DNA of 64,000 bases from Deltaproteobacteria bacterium (GTDB lineage Bacteria; UBA10199; GCA-002796325; JACPFF01). The notes under the pieces were generated by a model. The model was not told the origin of the DNA, searched no databases, and saw only the letters and a program-made list of their open reading frames with translations. The stretch is taken from assembly GCA_016210045.1 (NCBI GenBank), contig JACQUX010000009.1, positions 1 through 64,000 on the forward strand, written 5' to 3'. Positions 52,338-61,140 of this stretch are shown piece after piece (positions within the stretch are counted from its first letter, which is position 1; the number at the start of each line of letters is the position of its first letter). Made by a program: the position numbers and the translations under genes.

Positions 52338-54449
52338 TGCAGGCCGGCTGCTTTCCGTACGGCTCACGGTAATCCGTGCCGGCCGCGTCGTGGTTTGACC
52401 GACGCGCGCGCGCAGTTCGTAGCGTCCGGGCTCGAGGCGCAAGAACGTCTCGGCGTGGGCGGCCGCACTCCGGTCGATCACCGCGCCATCGACCAGCCAT
52501 TCCACGGGCAGCGATGCTTGCCGTGCATGTTCGGCGAGGACGCGCGGCAGCCGCGCACGGCAGCGTAGTTGCTGACGATCCTGCGGCTGATGCGGATCGA
52601 GCAGAAAGTGATCGCCGTCGACGGGCGCCAACAGGCGGAAAGATTCGTGCGGCTCCGGCACTTGCGGCGATACGGCCGCGCCGCGCGTGGCCCAATCCGC
52701 TTTGACGATCGCGCAATCGCGTTCCCGGCAAAATGCGGCGCGCGCCAGCTCGGCCGGCCGTGGAAATTCCAGCGGCGGGAGCCCGCGATGCAATCCGCGC
52801 ATCACCGCGTGCCACACCGGGATCGCCGAACCGGCGCCGGTCATCCCGGGCATCGGGGAATTGTCCGTGTGGCCGAGCCACACCCCGACCGCGTAGCGCG
52901 GCGAATAGCCGATCGCCCAGACATCGCGCGATCCGTGCGAGGTCCCAGTTTTCACGGCCATCGGTTGGCCGTCGAGATTCATCAGCGCCGCGTCGCCGAA
53001 ACTCCGCAGGCGTGCCTCGGGATCGCTCAGAATGCTGGTCACCAGAAACGCGGCGCGCCGCAAATCGGATGCCTCGGTGATAGAGAAGGGCGATTCCGTT
53101 GGAACCGCGTCGGAACCTTGCTGCATCTGCACCCCACGAAACTCGCCGCCGCGCGCCAAGGCGGCGTATGCGTTCGTCAGTTCCAGCAAACTGACGGCGC
53201 CAGAACCGAGCGTGAGCGCGAGTCCATAGTGCGCCGGCGCTTCGCGCAGCGAGGTCATGCCGAACGAACGGAGTAGCGCCAAGTAATACGGCGCGCCGAG
53301 CGCCTCGACCGTCAGCACGGCGGGGATGTTCAACGAATTAGCCAGCGCCTCGCGGATCGTCAGCAGGCCATGGAAGCGCCGATCGAAATTGTTGGGCGTG
53401 TAGCTGCGTTCCGCGCCGAGATAGAAGTGATATGGCGCATCGATTACGAGATCCGCCGGGCGCCGTTGATGGAGAAACGCGAGCAAATACGTGAACGGCT
53501 TGAGCGTCGAACCCGGTTGGCGCAATGCGGTTGCGTGATTCACTTGGCCGCCGCGCGTGGTATCGGCCGCGTCGACGGAGCCGACCAGTGCGCGGAGCTC
53601 GCTCGCAGCCACATCGATTACCACGACGGCCCCTTGCAGCGCCGCGTCGGCGTCACGCAGCCGCTTGACTTCGCGCTGCAGCGTCGTCGCGGCGAGACGT
53701 TGGACTTGAACATCCAGCGTGGTCTGGAACACGCGATCGCCGGCTGCCGATGGCGCCGCTGCCGCGTCGCTCGTCAGCAATGCCGTCACCAGGTGCGGCG
53801 CGGCGTTCGGCGGCAGCGCGGGACGCGTCAATACCGCGAACCGATTCGGGCGCCGAATGCGCGCGGCCAATTGTTGCGCCTCCACAGCGGTCACATCGCG
53901 CGCCGCTTTGCCGAAGTACGCTTGCGCCGCTGCTTCGACGCCGTAGCGGCGATGCCCGAGATAGACATTATTGAGATACCGCTCCAGGATCTCCGCTTTA
54001 CTCCAATGCAGTTCACAATCGATCGCGACGACGGCCTCCGCGAGTTTCCATACAAAAGTGCGCGGGATGCGTCGCCCGCGCCAATTTTCCAGCAGGATTT
54101 TGGCCAATTGTTGCGTGATCGTGGAACCGCCTTGTCCTACGGCGCCCGCGCGGACATTCGCGACCACGGCGCGTCCGAGGGCCAGCGGATCGATGCCCGG
54201 ATGGTGATAAAAGCGCCGATCCTCTTGCGCAACAACTGTGTTGATCAGCGTCGGCGCGATGGCCGCTAACGGCACATATTGCCGCGATCCGTACCGCTCG
54301 CTCGGGACCTGCGCGAGGGGAACACCAGCGCGATCGACGACCAGCACATTCGCGCGCGGATCCGGTGCCGTGCGCACGTGCTCGGCGAACACGCCGGCCG
54401 CCAACAGGCACGCCAGCAAGCCCCCCGCTATGACCCACCGTTTCCGCAT
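52317..54449 (-). CDS. pbpC: Penicillin-binding protein 1C (glycosyltransferase/transpeptidase)
   Basis: A 710-residue bifunctional peptidoglycan synthase with an N-terminal membrane anchor. The glycosyltransferase (GT51) motifs are EDRRFYHHPG (catalytic Glu) and GGSTITQQLAK. The transpeptidase has QPGSTLKPF (S-x-x-K serine), ANSLNIPAV as the SxN-like box, and VKTGTSHG (KTG box). The C-terminal extension with LLAPVDGDHFLLDP fits the BiPBP_C domain of PBP1C. PBP1C is often linked to alpha-2-macroglobulin genes; none is seen here. Confidence 0.93.
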   Translation of the reverse strand: MRKRWVIAGGLLACLLAAGVFAEHVRTAPDPRANVLVVDRAGVPLAQVPSERYGSRQYVPLAAIAPTLINTVVAQEDRRFYHHPGIDPLALGRAVVANVRAGAVGQGGSTITQQLAKILLENWRGRRIPRTFVWKLAEAVVAIDCELHWSKAEILERYLNNVYLGHRRYGVEAAAQAYFGKAARDVTAVEAQQLAARIRRPNRFAVLTRPALPPNAAPHLVTALLTSDAAAAPSAAGDRVFQTTLDVQVQRLAATTLQREVKRLRDADAALQGAVVVIDVAASELRALVGSVDAADTTRGGQVNHATALRQPGSTLKPFTYLLAFLHQRRPADLVIDAPYHFYLGAERSYTPNNFDRRFHGLLTIREALANSLNIPAVLTVEALGAPYYLALLRSFGMTSLREAPAHYGLALTLGSGAVSLLELTNAYAALARGGEFRGVQMQQGSDAVPTESPFSITEASDLRRAAFLVTSILSDPEARLRSFGDAALMNLDGQPMAVKTGTSHGSRDVWAIGYSPRYAVGVWLGHTDNSPMPGMTGAGSAIPVWHAVMRGLHRGLPPLEFPRPAELARAAFCRERDCAIVKADWATRGAAVSPQVPEPHESFRLLAPVDGDHFLLDPHQPQDRQQLRCRARLPRVLAEHARQASLPVEWLVDGAVIDRSAAAHAETFLRLEPGRYELRARVGQTTTRPARITVSRTESSRPALRVGGE

Positions 54450-54496
54450 CGTGCCGAGGCGTATATAACAAGCGGCGCAACGGATCTACTGCGCAC

Positions 54497-57400
54497 TTAC
54501 TTCACCGGACTGAGGCCTTGTTTGACGTAGAGCGCTTCGAACGGATTGCCGTCGTTGTTGGTGTCGCCGTCGACGTCGAGGAAGATCGGATTGGTGAATC
54601 CCCAGGCGGGGATCGCATACAGCGGATCGGTGTAAAACGCTTGCAGGGTCGGCACGGTCGCGGTCGGCGGCTGCGCGCCGGCCTCGGCATGATTGTGCAA
54701 CGCGACGGGAAAGATCGGGCGGAAGCCCGGCGTTTGCGGGGTGCCGCGGGCAAAGGCGACAATCCAGGTATCGGTCTTGATGTCCAACGTCGCCTCGACG
54801 GTCGCGCGGATCACGCCGTCGCGCTCCTCCCACTGTTTCAGCGTCCCGTCCTGCAGCCGAAATGTCAGCAATGGTTGATAGGCATAGTGGGGGCGATGAT
54901 ACGGCTGGTAAAACGTCTGCGCATGCTCCGCCGTCCCGCGCATGATCCCGAAATTGTCGTCGTCGACCGGTTCCGTTTCCGTGTTGGCATACAGTTCGAT
55001 CGTATCGAACCAGGCCCATGCGGGGGCCGTGACTTCCACACGAACTTTCGCGCGATGGGTTCGGAGCGTATCGCCGATTTCGGCGCGCCGGCCTTCCTCG
55101 TTCTCCGCGGTCATCGACACAAACGGTCCGGCGGAGACGATCACTTGGTGCCGATTCACCGCGCGCGCATATTCGTCGGCGCTTAAGTCCCGCAAATCCC
55201 CGCCCATTCCATCGGCGGGGTCGAGCGCGGAACGGACAAAATTGCGCGGCAGGCCGATCGGTCGCGCGATGATATGGCTGTCCGAATCGGCCGTCGCGGT
55301 CAGCAACACGCCGAGATTCAGCATATTGAACCACTGCGGCAATCCCGACTCCAACAGCTTCGTTTCCGTCAACTCCGACCCGATCGTCAACTCCACTGCG
55401 GTAAAGCTCGCGCTCGTCGTCGGATTCCCTTCCCACGGCAGCGGCAGATCGGCCGGCCCGCCATACGGGAGGCGCAACATCATCGGATCGCTGAACGTAG
55501 AGAGCGGCGGCACGTGCTCGGTCTCGCGATATGCATTCGAGGTGACCAGGCCGTTGATCAGCCACATGCCGGTGATGTCGTTGATGTGATTCACTTGCAA
55601 CACCAGCTCGCCGGACTGTTGTTGCCGCACGCGGTCGATAATTTCCTGGACCGTCATTCCGACTGTCGGGCCGGCACTGCCTAGTTGCGCGCCGCTGCCG
55701 AGCGACCAATCGAGTGCGCCGCCGGCCGGCTGCAGGGGATCGGCCTGGAGCGGGAACGCGTGGATATGGCCCAAGTGATTCGGCGTGATCTCGTCGCCCA
55801 CGATGGTGCCGACCGTGCCGGCACGGACCATGCCGCGCGACTCTAGCTCCGCGATCAATGGGGCATAGTCGAACAGGTAATCGTGATCGGAGGAATGGAG
55901 GACGTCGAGCCCTTCACCGGCCGCGGCGATCGCGCGTTGGCGCGCCGAGACGGTGCTGTCGGGCGAGGCCTGGGCGTGGACGTGAAAATCCGCGCCCACG
56001 TAGCCGAGCGTCGGCACGACACGGCGCAACCGCCCGGGCGCAATCGCTGTAATCCCATACGTGGCGACGTGCAGCGGTTCGACGCGCAATTCGTATTCGG
56101 GACCGCGCGAGTACGCGAGCAGGTACTCGCCCGGCTCCAGCCGCAAGAAACTCTGTTCCGTTGCATCGATCCCGCCGCGTGCGTTGAGATAATGGAGTTC
56201 CACGACGCCCGGCGGACGCTCGTGGATATCGGTGTCGTGAAAAACCCCCGGATGGCCGCGATCGGGACTCGGATCGGCGCCGAGAATCGTCAAGCGAACA
56301 GGGATCGGTTGACCACTGCCGGATTCAAACATCGGGCCGGTGAACTGGATGACGCCGCCCTCGCCGAGTTGACACTGCACTTCCGCGAATGGCGCCGCGC
56401 GCAAGTCGATCGTTTCCGGCGTGCAGGTTCCCGCGCGCTCGCCTCCACGTTCACGAAAGCCGGTCGCATCGACGCGCACCGTATACGCGCCGCTGCCGAA
56501 CGCGCGCGCAAACGCATCGCTCCCATCCGGCAAATGTCCGCTGAACCGGCCTTGCGCGTCGGTGCGATACGTCACGATCGTCTGGCCCGCTTCGTTGAGG
56601 ATCGCGACCGCCGCGCCGGCCAGCCCGGCGTCGCTGCCATCCACAACGCGCCCGTTGACCGTTCGCGTCGGGAGTTGCAACACGCGCAAGCCTTCATCCA
56701 GCACCGATCCGGCGGACCCATCGCCGATCACCAAGTAGCGCGTGATGGTCCGGCGTCCGTGCGCCGGAATCGTGAAGTGAATGTTGGTCTCCGTGCCCCC
56801 GCCGATCGGGAAGACATCGGTAAATTTTTCGCCGAGCAATACGCCGGTGACGCCGGAATAACTGAGCGAACTGGCCGGGAGCCGCTCCGATGCCTCGGCA
56901 GCGGTCGCCGCCTTGGCACTGCCCGTGGGGATCGTCACAAATTGCCGAAGATCGTAAAAGTATCCATACGAGACATCGACTCCGGGATGTCCCGCGTAAA
57001 TCACGGCTGCGGTATCGCCCATAATTTGGCTCATCAACGCCGGCGCGAAGCCCTGTCCCGGAATCAGCAGATCAAGTTCGCCGCTCCCGTTGACATAATC
57101 GCCGATCGGCAGCGTCAACGGTGCATCGCCATCATTAAAAAACGTGGTGCGCAATTCGACCGACCGCGCGCCGTTGGGAAGTCGGTATTCCGTCAACACG
57201 TCCGGCCGCAGATGGCGCAACTCCGTCGCGGTAAAGGGATCGTTCACGTCGTCGTATTGCGCATCGTACGAGAGCGATTGGCCGGTCAAGGCCTTGGCCA
57301 GCGGTTCCAGGAAATCGATGTCGAGATACGGGTACGGCGCCAAGCGACTGCGCACGACAACGACAGGATTGGGCAGTTTCGCATCGCGCTGGCTCAGCGG

Positions 57401-57826
57401 CTCCAATTCGCCGTTCAAGAAACGATCGAGTTCAAATTCCCGAAACGCCAACGCCTCGATCCCGTTCAGCGTCCATTCCACATTCACCATCGGGAGCATC
57501 ACGCCGAACTGATCGTGCCCTGTTCCCACGCCACCGGGACGCACCCAATCCGCGTCGATCAAATGGCCGCCGAAACTCCCGACGCCGGGATAACGCCCGT
57601 GTTGCTGGATTGCCACGCGGACGATGCCATTGCTCAGTATCACGTCTCCCGGCCGCGCCGCGGCCTGCGGCCCGCCGATCAGCTCCGCTGCGGACTTCGC
57701 GGCATATGGATTGGACGTCGGCGCGGGCGCAATTAGCGTCAGCGACGGCTGATCGGACGGCAGCGTCCCCCCCGCACACGCGGACAACACGAACCCCAGC
57801 ACCCCGACATAGCCAATGCGTCGCAC
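54497..57826 (-). CDS. Large CehA/McbA-like metallohydrolase lipoprotein
   Basis: About 1109 residues from a GTG start. The lipobox VLSACAG makes it a lipoprotein. A beta-rich N-terminal half contains a carboxypeptidase-regulatory-like domain (GRVVDGSDAGLAGAAVAI). Near residue 600 the sequence DFHVHAQASPDSTVS, followed by EGLDVLHSSDHDY, is the PHP/CehA-type metal site, continued by GDEIT and later VNHIND. CehA/McbA proteins hydrolyse carbamate or phosphoester bonds; the substrate here is unknown. Site H overlaps its 5' end, so the GTG would be at or next to the transcript start. Confidence 0.8.
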   Translation of the reverse strand: MRRIGYVGVLGFVLSACAGGTLPSDQPSLTLIAPAPTSNPYAAKSAAELIGGPQAAARPGDVILSNGIVRVAIQQHGRYPGVGSFGGHLIDADWVRPGGVGTGHDQFGVMLPMVNVEWTLNGIEALAFREFELDRFLNGELEPLSQRDAKLPNPVVVVRSRLAPYPYLDIDFLEPLAKALTGQSLSYDAQYDDVNDPFTATELRHLRPDVLTEYRLPNGARSVELRTTFFNDGDAPLTLPIGDYVNGSGELDLLIPGQGFAPALMSQIMGDTAAVIYAGHPGVDVSYGYFYDLRQFVTIPTGSAKAATAAEASERLPASSLSYSGVTGVLLGEKFTDVFPIGGGTETNIHFTIPAHGRRTITRYLVIGDGSAGSVLDEGLRVLQLPTRTVNGRVVDGSDAGLAGAAVAILNEAGQTIVTYRTDAQGRFSGHLPDGSDAFARAFGSGAYTVRVDATGFRERGGERAGTCTPETIDLRAAPFAEVQCQLGEGGVIQFTGPMFESGSGQPIPVRLTILGADPSPDRGHPGVFHDTDIHERPPGVVELHYLNARGGIDATEQSFLRLEPGEYLLAYSRGPEYELRVEPLHVATYGITAIAPGRLRRVVPTLGYVGADFHVHAQASPDSTVSARQRAIAAAGEGLDVLHSSDHDYLFDYAPLIAELESRGMVRAGTVGTIVGDEITPNHLGHIHAFPLQADPLQPAGGALDWSLGSGAQLGSAGPTVGMTVQEIIDRVRQQQSGELVLQVNHINDITGMWLINGLVTSNAYRETEHVPPLSTFSDPMMLRLPYGGPADLPLPWEGNPTTSASFTAVELTIGSELTETKLLESGLPQWFNMLNLGVLLTATADSDSHIIARPIGLPRNFVRSALDPADGMGGDLRDLSADEYARAVNRHQVIVSAGPFVSMTAENEEGRRAEIGDTLRTHRAKVRVEVTAPAWAWFDTIELYANTETEPVDDDNFGIMRGTAEHAQTFYQPYHRPHYAYQPLLTFRLQDGTLKQWEERDGVIRATVEATLDIKTDTWIVAFARGTPQTPGFRPIFPVALHNHAEAGAQPPTATVPTLQAFYTDPLYAIPAWGFTNPIFLDVDGDTNNDGNPFEALYVKQGLSPVK

Positions 57827-57832
57827 ACTCCT

Positions 57833-57859
57833 ATATCGGCAGTTGGTGGAAGAAGTTGC
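57833..57859 (-). promoter_or_regulatory. Sigma-28-like promoter, site H
   Basis: On the - strand GCAACTTCTTCC from 57859 and GCCGATAT at 57840-57833, register 21. The GTG start of the CehA-like lipoprotein is at 57826, six bases after the -10 element; GGAG overlaps the expected transcript start. The mRNA should be leaderless or nearly so. Confidence 0.7.
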
Positions 57860-57894
57860 TAACGAGCGAGTGGGGGTGGTGTCGCGGCGGCTGC

Positions 57895-59106
57895 TTACGC
57901 CTGTTCGATATCCTCTGCGGTATCGCCCAGCTTGCGCCCGACTGCCGCGGCGGCATTTTCGATCTCTTCGAGCTGGTCAGCATCCATGCCGTGGGCGGAG
58001 AGTCGTGCCGCCGTGTGCCGACAGAGTTGATCGATGTCTGTGATGTTGCGTTCCTCCAAGACCTCCGCGAGCACAGGGCTCATCCCGGGTAAGTCGCGGA
58101 CCGGCCAGAGGACGGGGTCGTCGCGCAACGTCAACCCGTATCCCCCCAAGGTGCGTCGGAGCGCGACCAGCGCGTGGCGGCCAAATCCACGCGGTCGTCC
58201 CGCCGCATCCGGTATGCGGATGCTCCTGGTGACACGGAAGAGGCCTGCCGGTGATTGCTCGCAGAGTTGCCGCAGCGTGGTGATGTCCGCTTGGCCGAGG
58301 ATCGCCGCCGAATGGTCGTTGATTCCGAACTCCCACAGCGAGACGTCGCCGAGCAACGGTCCGCGCCACGCCTCAAAGGCAAAGGGGATGACCGCGAGCG
58401 GATACTCCAATGCCTCGGCCGCGCGTCCGGTGTATCGGAGCACGCCGAAGTAGCCAAGGGAACAGAGGGCAACCAACAAGTCGTAGTCGAGTGGAAACTG
58501 CGTGTTTCCCTGTTCGTACGCCAGCACTAGCGCGCTGAGGATCGGTTCATAACCCTGGCCCGCGAGCGGGACGACGCCCCGTGCGACATAATCGGCCGTC
58601 GATGCGACGATTCCCTGCAGGGCCTGGGCCGCATTCGCGCGTGTGACAGGGGCTTCGGAGGCGCCTCGCAACATGCGCCGCAGATACGTCAGTCGATTGC
58701 ACGTCTGCGGATTCAAACAGCGCACCTCTCCGAGGATCGTCGGTGCGATCTCCGTCGGGCTCCGGGTTCCGGGCGCCCATGGCGTTCCCGCATCCGTGTC
58801 AACCTCCGACAACATTTCAAAGACGGAGAGACAGGCGGCTAACGAAATGCTTTCTCGTCCCTGCACCAATAGCTGGAGCGTGTCGCATTGCCCCGAAGTC
58901 AATCGCGGCTGAATGTCGGCCGCGAAGCGCGAGCTTCGTACCATATCGATCGCGCGGGCCCCGGCCGAGCCGACGAGCCATTGGATCGATTCCCGTCCAG
59001 CGGAGGTCTGGCGGGGAAGCAGTGGCCGGCGTGCCAAAAAACGGGCGATGACCGGATCGGTCGCGCGCGCGACGCGCGGATACCGTGCAAATTGGATGGG
59101 ACACAT
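57895..59106 (-). CDS. Orphan protein with two RpoA-CTD-like helix-hairpin-helix modules
   Basis: A 403-residue protein with an excellent Shine-Dalgarno (AGGAGGTG) before the ATG. The N-terminal 270 residues are unrecognised and helical. The C-terminus has two modules like the RNA polymerase alpha C-terminal domain: ADITTLRQLCEQ ... GFGRHALVALRRTLGGYGLTL (about residues 285-345), and LPGMSPVLAEVLEERNITDI followed by DQLCRHTAARL and LEEIENAAAAVG (about 350-400). In alphaCTD this fold binds DNA UP-elements and activators. It is driven by site I. A transcription-linked role is inference. Confidence 0.65.
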   Translation of the reverse strand: MCPIQFARYPRVARATDPVIARFLARRPLLPRQTSAGRESIQWLVGSAGARAIDMVRSSRFAADIQPRLTSGQCDTLQLLVQGRESISLAACLSVFEMLSEVDTDAGTPWAPGTRSPTEIAPTILGEVRCLNPQTCNRLTYLRRMLRGASEAPVTRANAAQALQGIVASTADYVARGVVPLAGQGYEPILSALVLAYEQGNTQFPLDYDLLVALCSLGYFGVLRYTGRAAEALEYPLAVIPFAFEAWRGPLLGDVSLWEFGINDHSAAILGQADITTLRQLCEQSPAGLFRVTRSIRIPDAAGRPRGFGRHALVALRRTLGGYGLTLRDDPVLWPVRDLPGMSPVLAEVLEERNITDIDQLCRHTAARLSAHGMDADQLEEIENAAAAVGRKLGDTAEDIEQA

Positions 59107-59142
59107 CCTGCACCTCCTGTTTTTAGTTGTCGGTCATTCATC

Positions 59143-59168
59143 CATCGGCACGCCGCCAAAAAGGTTGC
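59143..59168 (-). promoter_or_regulatory. Sigma-28-like promoter, site I
   Basis: On the - strand GCAACCTTTTTGG from 59168 and GCCGATGG (59149-59142), register 21. The -10 has G where A is usual, so it may be weaker. The leader to the ATG at 59106 is about 30 bases and holds AGGAGGTG. Confidence 0.6.
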
Positions 59169-59298
59169 TAACAAAATGGGTATTCAATATTCAGGGCCTG
59201 CGCAACCGCTACGACGTGCTCGCATCCTTGCCAAACCGTGCCTGGGGTTCTACAAGCGGCGCATGGCTGGTCGGCGTCGGTGGTGGGGGAAGGGGCAA

Positions 59299-59886
59299 AT
59301 GCGGGGGGCGGTCGCGCTGGCGCTGTTGGCGGGCATTGCCGCCGCGTGCGCACGAGCGGCCGCACCGGTGGACGCGCCACCCGCGGCGGCGGAGGTGGCA
59401 GCCGTGTATGGGATCGGCACCGTCACTGCGACGCATACGTTTCAACTGAAACTCGCCGACGCGGCCACGCTGAAGACGCTGCATGCACAGGAAGGGGACT
59501 GGGTCGCGGCGCAAGCGCCGTTAGTCACGTTGCTCGACGGGCGCACGTTCCGCGCGCCGTTTCCCGGCACCGTCACGGCCCTGCCGTTCAAGCCGGGGGA
59601 AAACGTCTTTCCGCAACTCCCGATCGTCACCGTGACCGATCTGCAGGATCGCTACGTGCTCGTCTCGTTGGAACAACATGGCGCGCTCCGGGTCCGGGAG
59701 CGGCAACCGGTGCGACTCAGCTTCGAAAGTCTGCGCGCAGCGCGATTCACCGGCACTGTCCGCGCCATTTATCCGCACGAGGGCCAATTCCTGGTGCACA
59801 TCACTGTGGCCGAGTTGCCGCCGGCCATCCTCCCCGGCATGACCGCCGACGTGGCGATCGAAGTGGATCGATCGTCCACAGAGTAG
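59299..59886 (+). CDS. Short membrane-fusion-type lipoprotein (HlyD-like)
   Basis: About 195 residues from the ATG at 59299 (AAGGGG just upstream; 59263 is an alternative). The N-terminus ends in a lipobox-like LAGIAAAC. Residues 45-110 form a biotinyl-lipoyl-like beta barrel with LHAQEGDWVAAQAPLVTLLDG and RAPFPGTVTALP. The C-terminal part resembles the beta-barrel of periplasmic adaptors. The long coiled-coil hairpin of standard MacA/HlyD proteins is missing. It is followed three bases later by an FtsX-type permease, and then an ATPase, giving a MacAB-like tripartite unit. Confidence 0.75.
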   Translation: MRGAVALALLAGIAAACARAAAPVDAPPAAAEVAAVYGIGTVTATHTFQLKLADAATLKTLHAQEGDWVAAQAPLVTLLDGRTFRAPFPGTVTALPFKPGENVFPQLPIVTVTDLQDRYVLVSLEQHGALRVRERQPVRLSFESLRAARFTGTVRAIYPHEGQFLVHITVAELPPAILPGMTADVAIEVDRSSTE

Positions 59887-59889
59887 CCT

Positions 59890-61140
59890 ATGTGGTTTCT
59901 CGCCGTTCGCTATTTGTGTTCGCGGAAGCGTCAGTCGGTGCTGATCCTGATCGGCATCTTGCTCGGGAGCGGCGCGTTCGTGACGATCTCCGGGATGATG
60001 CTCGGGTTCCAAGAATTCCTGATCGAACAGCTGGTGAACAATGACGCGCATATCCGCATCTCGGCGCGCGAGGAATTGATTACGCCGGACGCGCTGCAAC
60101 CGCTGCTATTCCCGGAACGCGCGCGGGTCGCGTGGATCGTGCCACCGTCGGGACGGCGCGATTACGCGCGGATCGATCATCCGCAAGGCTGGTATGACCG
60201 GCTGGAAGCGGAGCCGAACGTGGCGGCGTTTTCGCCGCAGTTCGTGGCGCAAGTGCTCGTGCGGCGCGGCGTGGCGACGCAAACGGGCCGGCTGATCGGC
60301 TGCGATCCGGAACGGCAAACACAGGTGACCAATTTCGCCGACTACATGATCGACGGCACGTTCGAAGCGATCGGTCGCAGCGGCAATCGGATTATCGTCG
60401 GGGAAATGTTGTTGCAACGACTCGGCGGACGGCTCGGCGAGACGCTGCTGGTGTCGGTCGGGAAGGGCGTGCCGGCGCCGTTCAAAGTCGTCGGCGTCTA
60501 TCGTACCGGGATGCAGCAGATCGACGAAGTCGCGCTCTTCGGGAGCTTGAGCGACGTCCAGCAACTGCATCAGACGCCGAGCTACGTCAGCGACATCGCG
60601 GTGAAGCTCCATGACTACACCACGGCGCGCGCGTTGGCCGCGCAGTGGCAAGCGGCGAGCATCGACCGGGTGCAGAGTTGGGACGTGATCAATTCCGGGA
60701 CGCTGTCGATCTTTCGCACCCAGAATTTCGTCCGTTCGTTAATGACCGGCTCGTTGCTGTTGGTTGCGGGTTTCGGCATTTACAACGTGCTGAACATGAT
60801 GATCGCGCAGAAACGCGGCGAAATCGCGATCCTCCGCTCCATGGGTTACGAGGCCGGTGACGTGCGGCGCTTGTTCCTCTATCAAGGATTGGTGTTGGGG
60901 ATCATCGGCGGGCTGGTCGGTCTTGTGATCGGCTATCTGGCGTGTTGCTACATCGCGACGATTGAAGTCGATCCGGGTCGGTTCAATCGCGGCGGCCGGA
61001 TGCTCGTCTCATTCGATATTTGGATCTACGTCCGCGGGATCGTCCAGGCCGTGGTCGTCGCGATCTTCTCCAGCCTGTTTCCTGCGCGCTCGGCGGGACG
61101 GCTGTCCCCGGTGGAAATCCTGCGCGCGGAGGTGGGTTAA
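59890..61140 (+). CDS. ABC transporter permease (MacB/LolC-E type, FtsX domain)
   Basis: A 416-residue inner-membrane protein. One transmembrane segment lies at the N-terminus (about residues 17-40), followed by a large periplasmic MacB-PCD-like domain. Three segments lie at the C-terminus (about 275-300, 325-350, 375-400) with the FtsX motif MMIAQKRGEIAILRSMGYE. This is the four-TM plan of LolC/LolE and MacB permeases, which lift lipoproteins or toxins from the inner membrane rather than pumping from the cytosol. The stop overlaps the ATPase start. Confidence 0.9.
   Translation: MWFLAVRYLCSRKRQSVLILIGILLGSGAFVTISGMMLGFQEFLIEQLVNNDAHIRISAREELITPDALQPLLFPERARVAWIVPPSGRRDYARIDHPQGWYDRLEAEPNVAAFSPQFVAQVLVRRGVATQTGRLIGCDPERQTQVTNFADYMIDGTFEAIGRSGNRIIVGEMLLQRLGGRLGETLLVSVGKGVPAPFKVVGVYRTGMQQIDEVALFGSLSDVQQLHQTPSYVSDIAVKLHDYTTARALAAQWQAASIDRVQSWDVINSGTLSIFRTQNFVRSLMTGSLLLVAGFGIYNVLNMMIAQKRGEIAILRSMGYEAGDVRRLFLYQGLVLGIIGGLVGLVIGYLACCYIATIEVDPGRFNRGGRMLVSFDIWIYVRGIVQAVVVAIFSSLFPARSAGRLSPVEILRAEVG

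Noticed and set aside
55883-57736. 617-residue + strand ORF
   Set aside because: It lies fully antisense to the CehA-like lipoprotein, which has a lipobox, metal motifs and a promoter. The + frame is Arg-rich with no recognisable domain.
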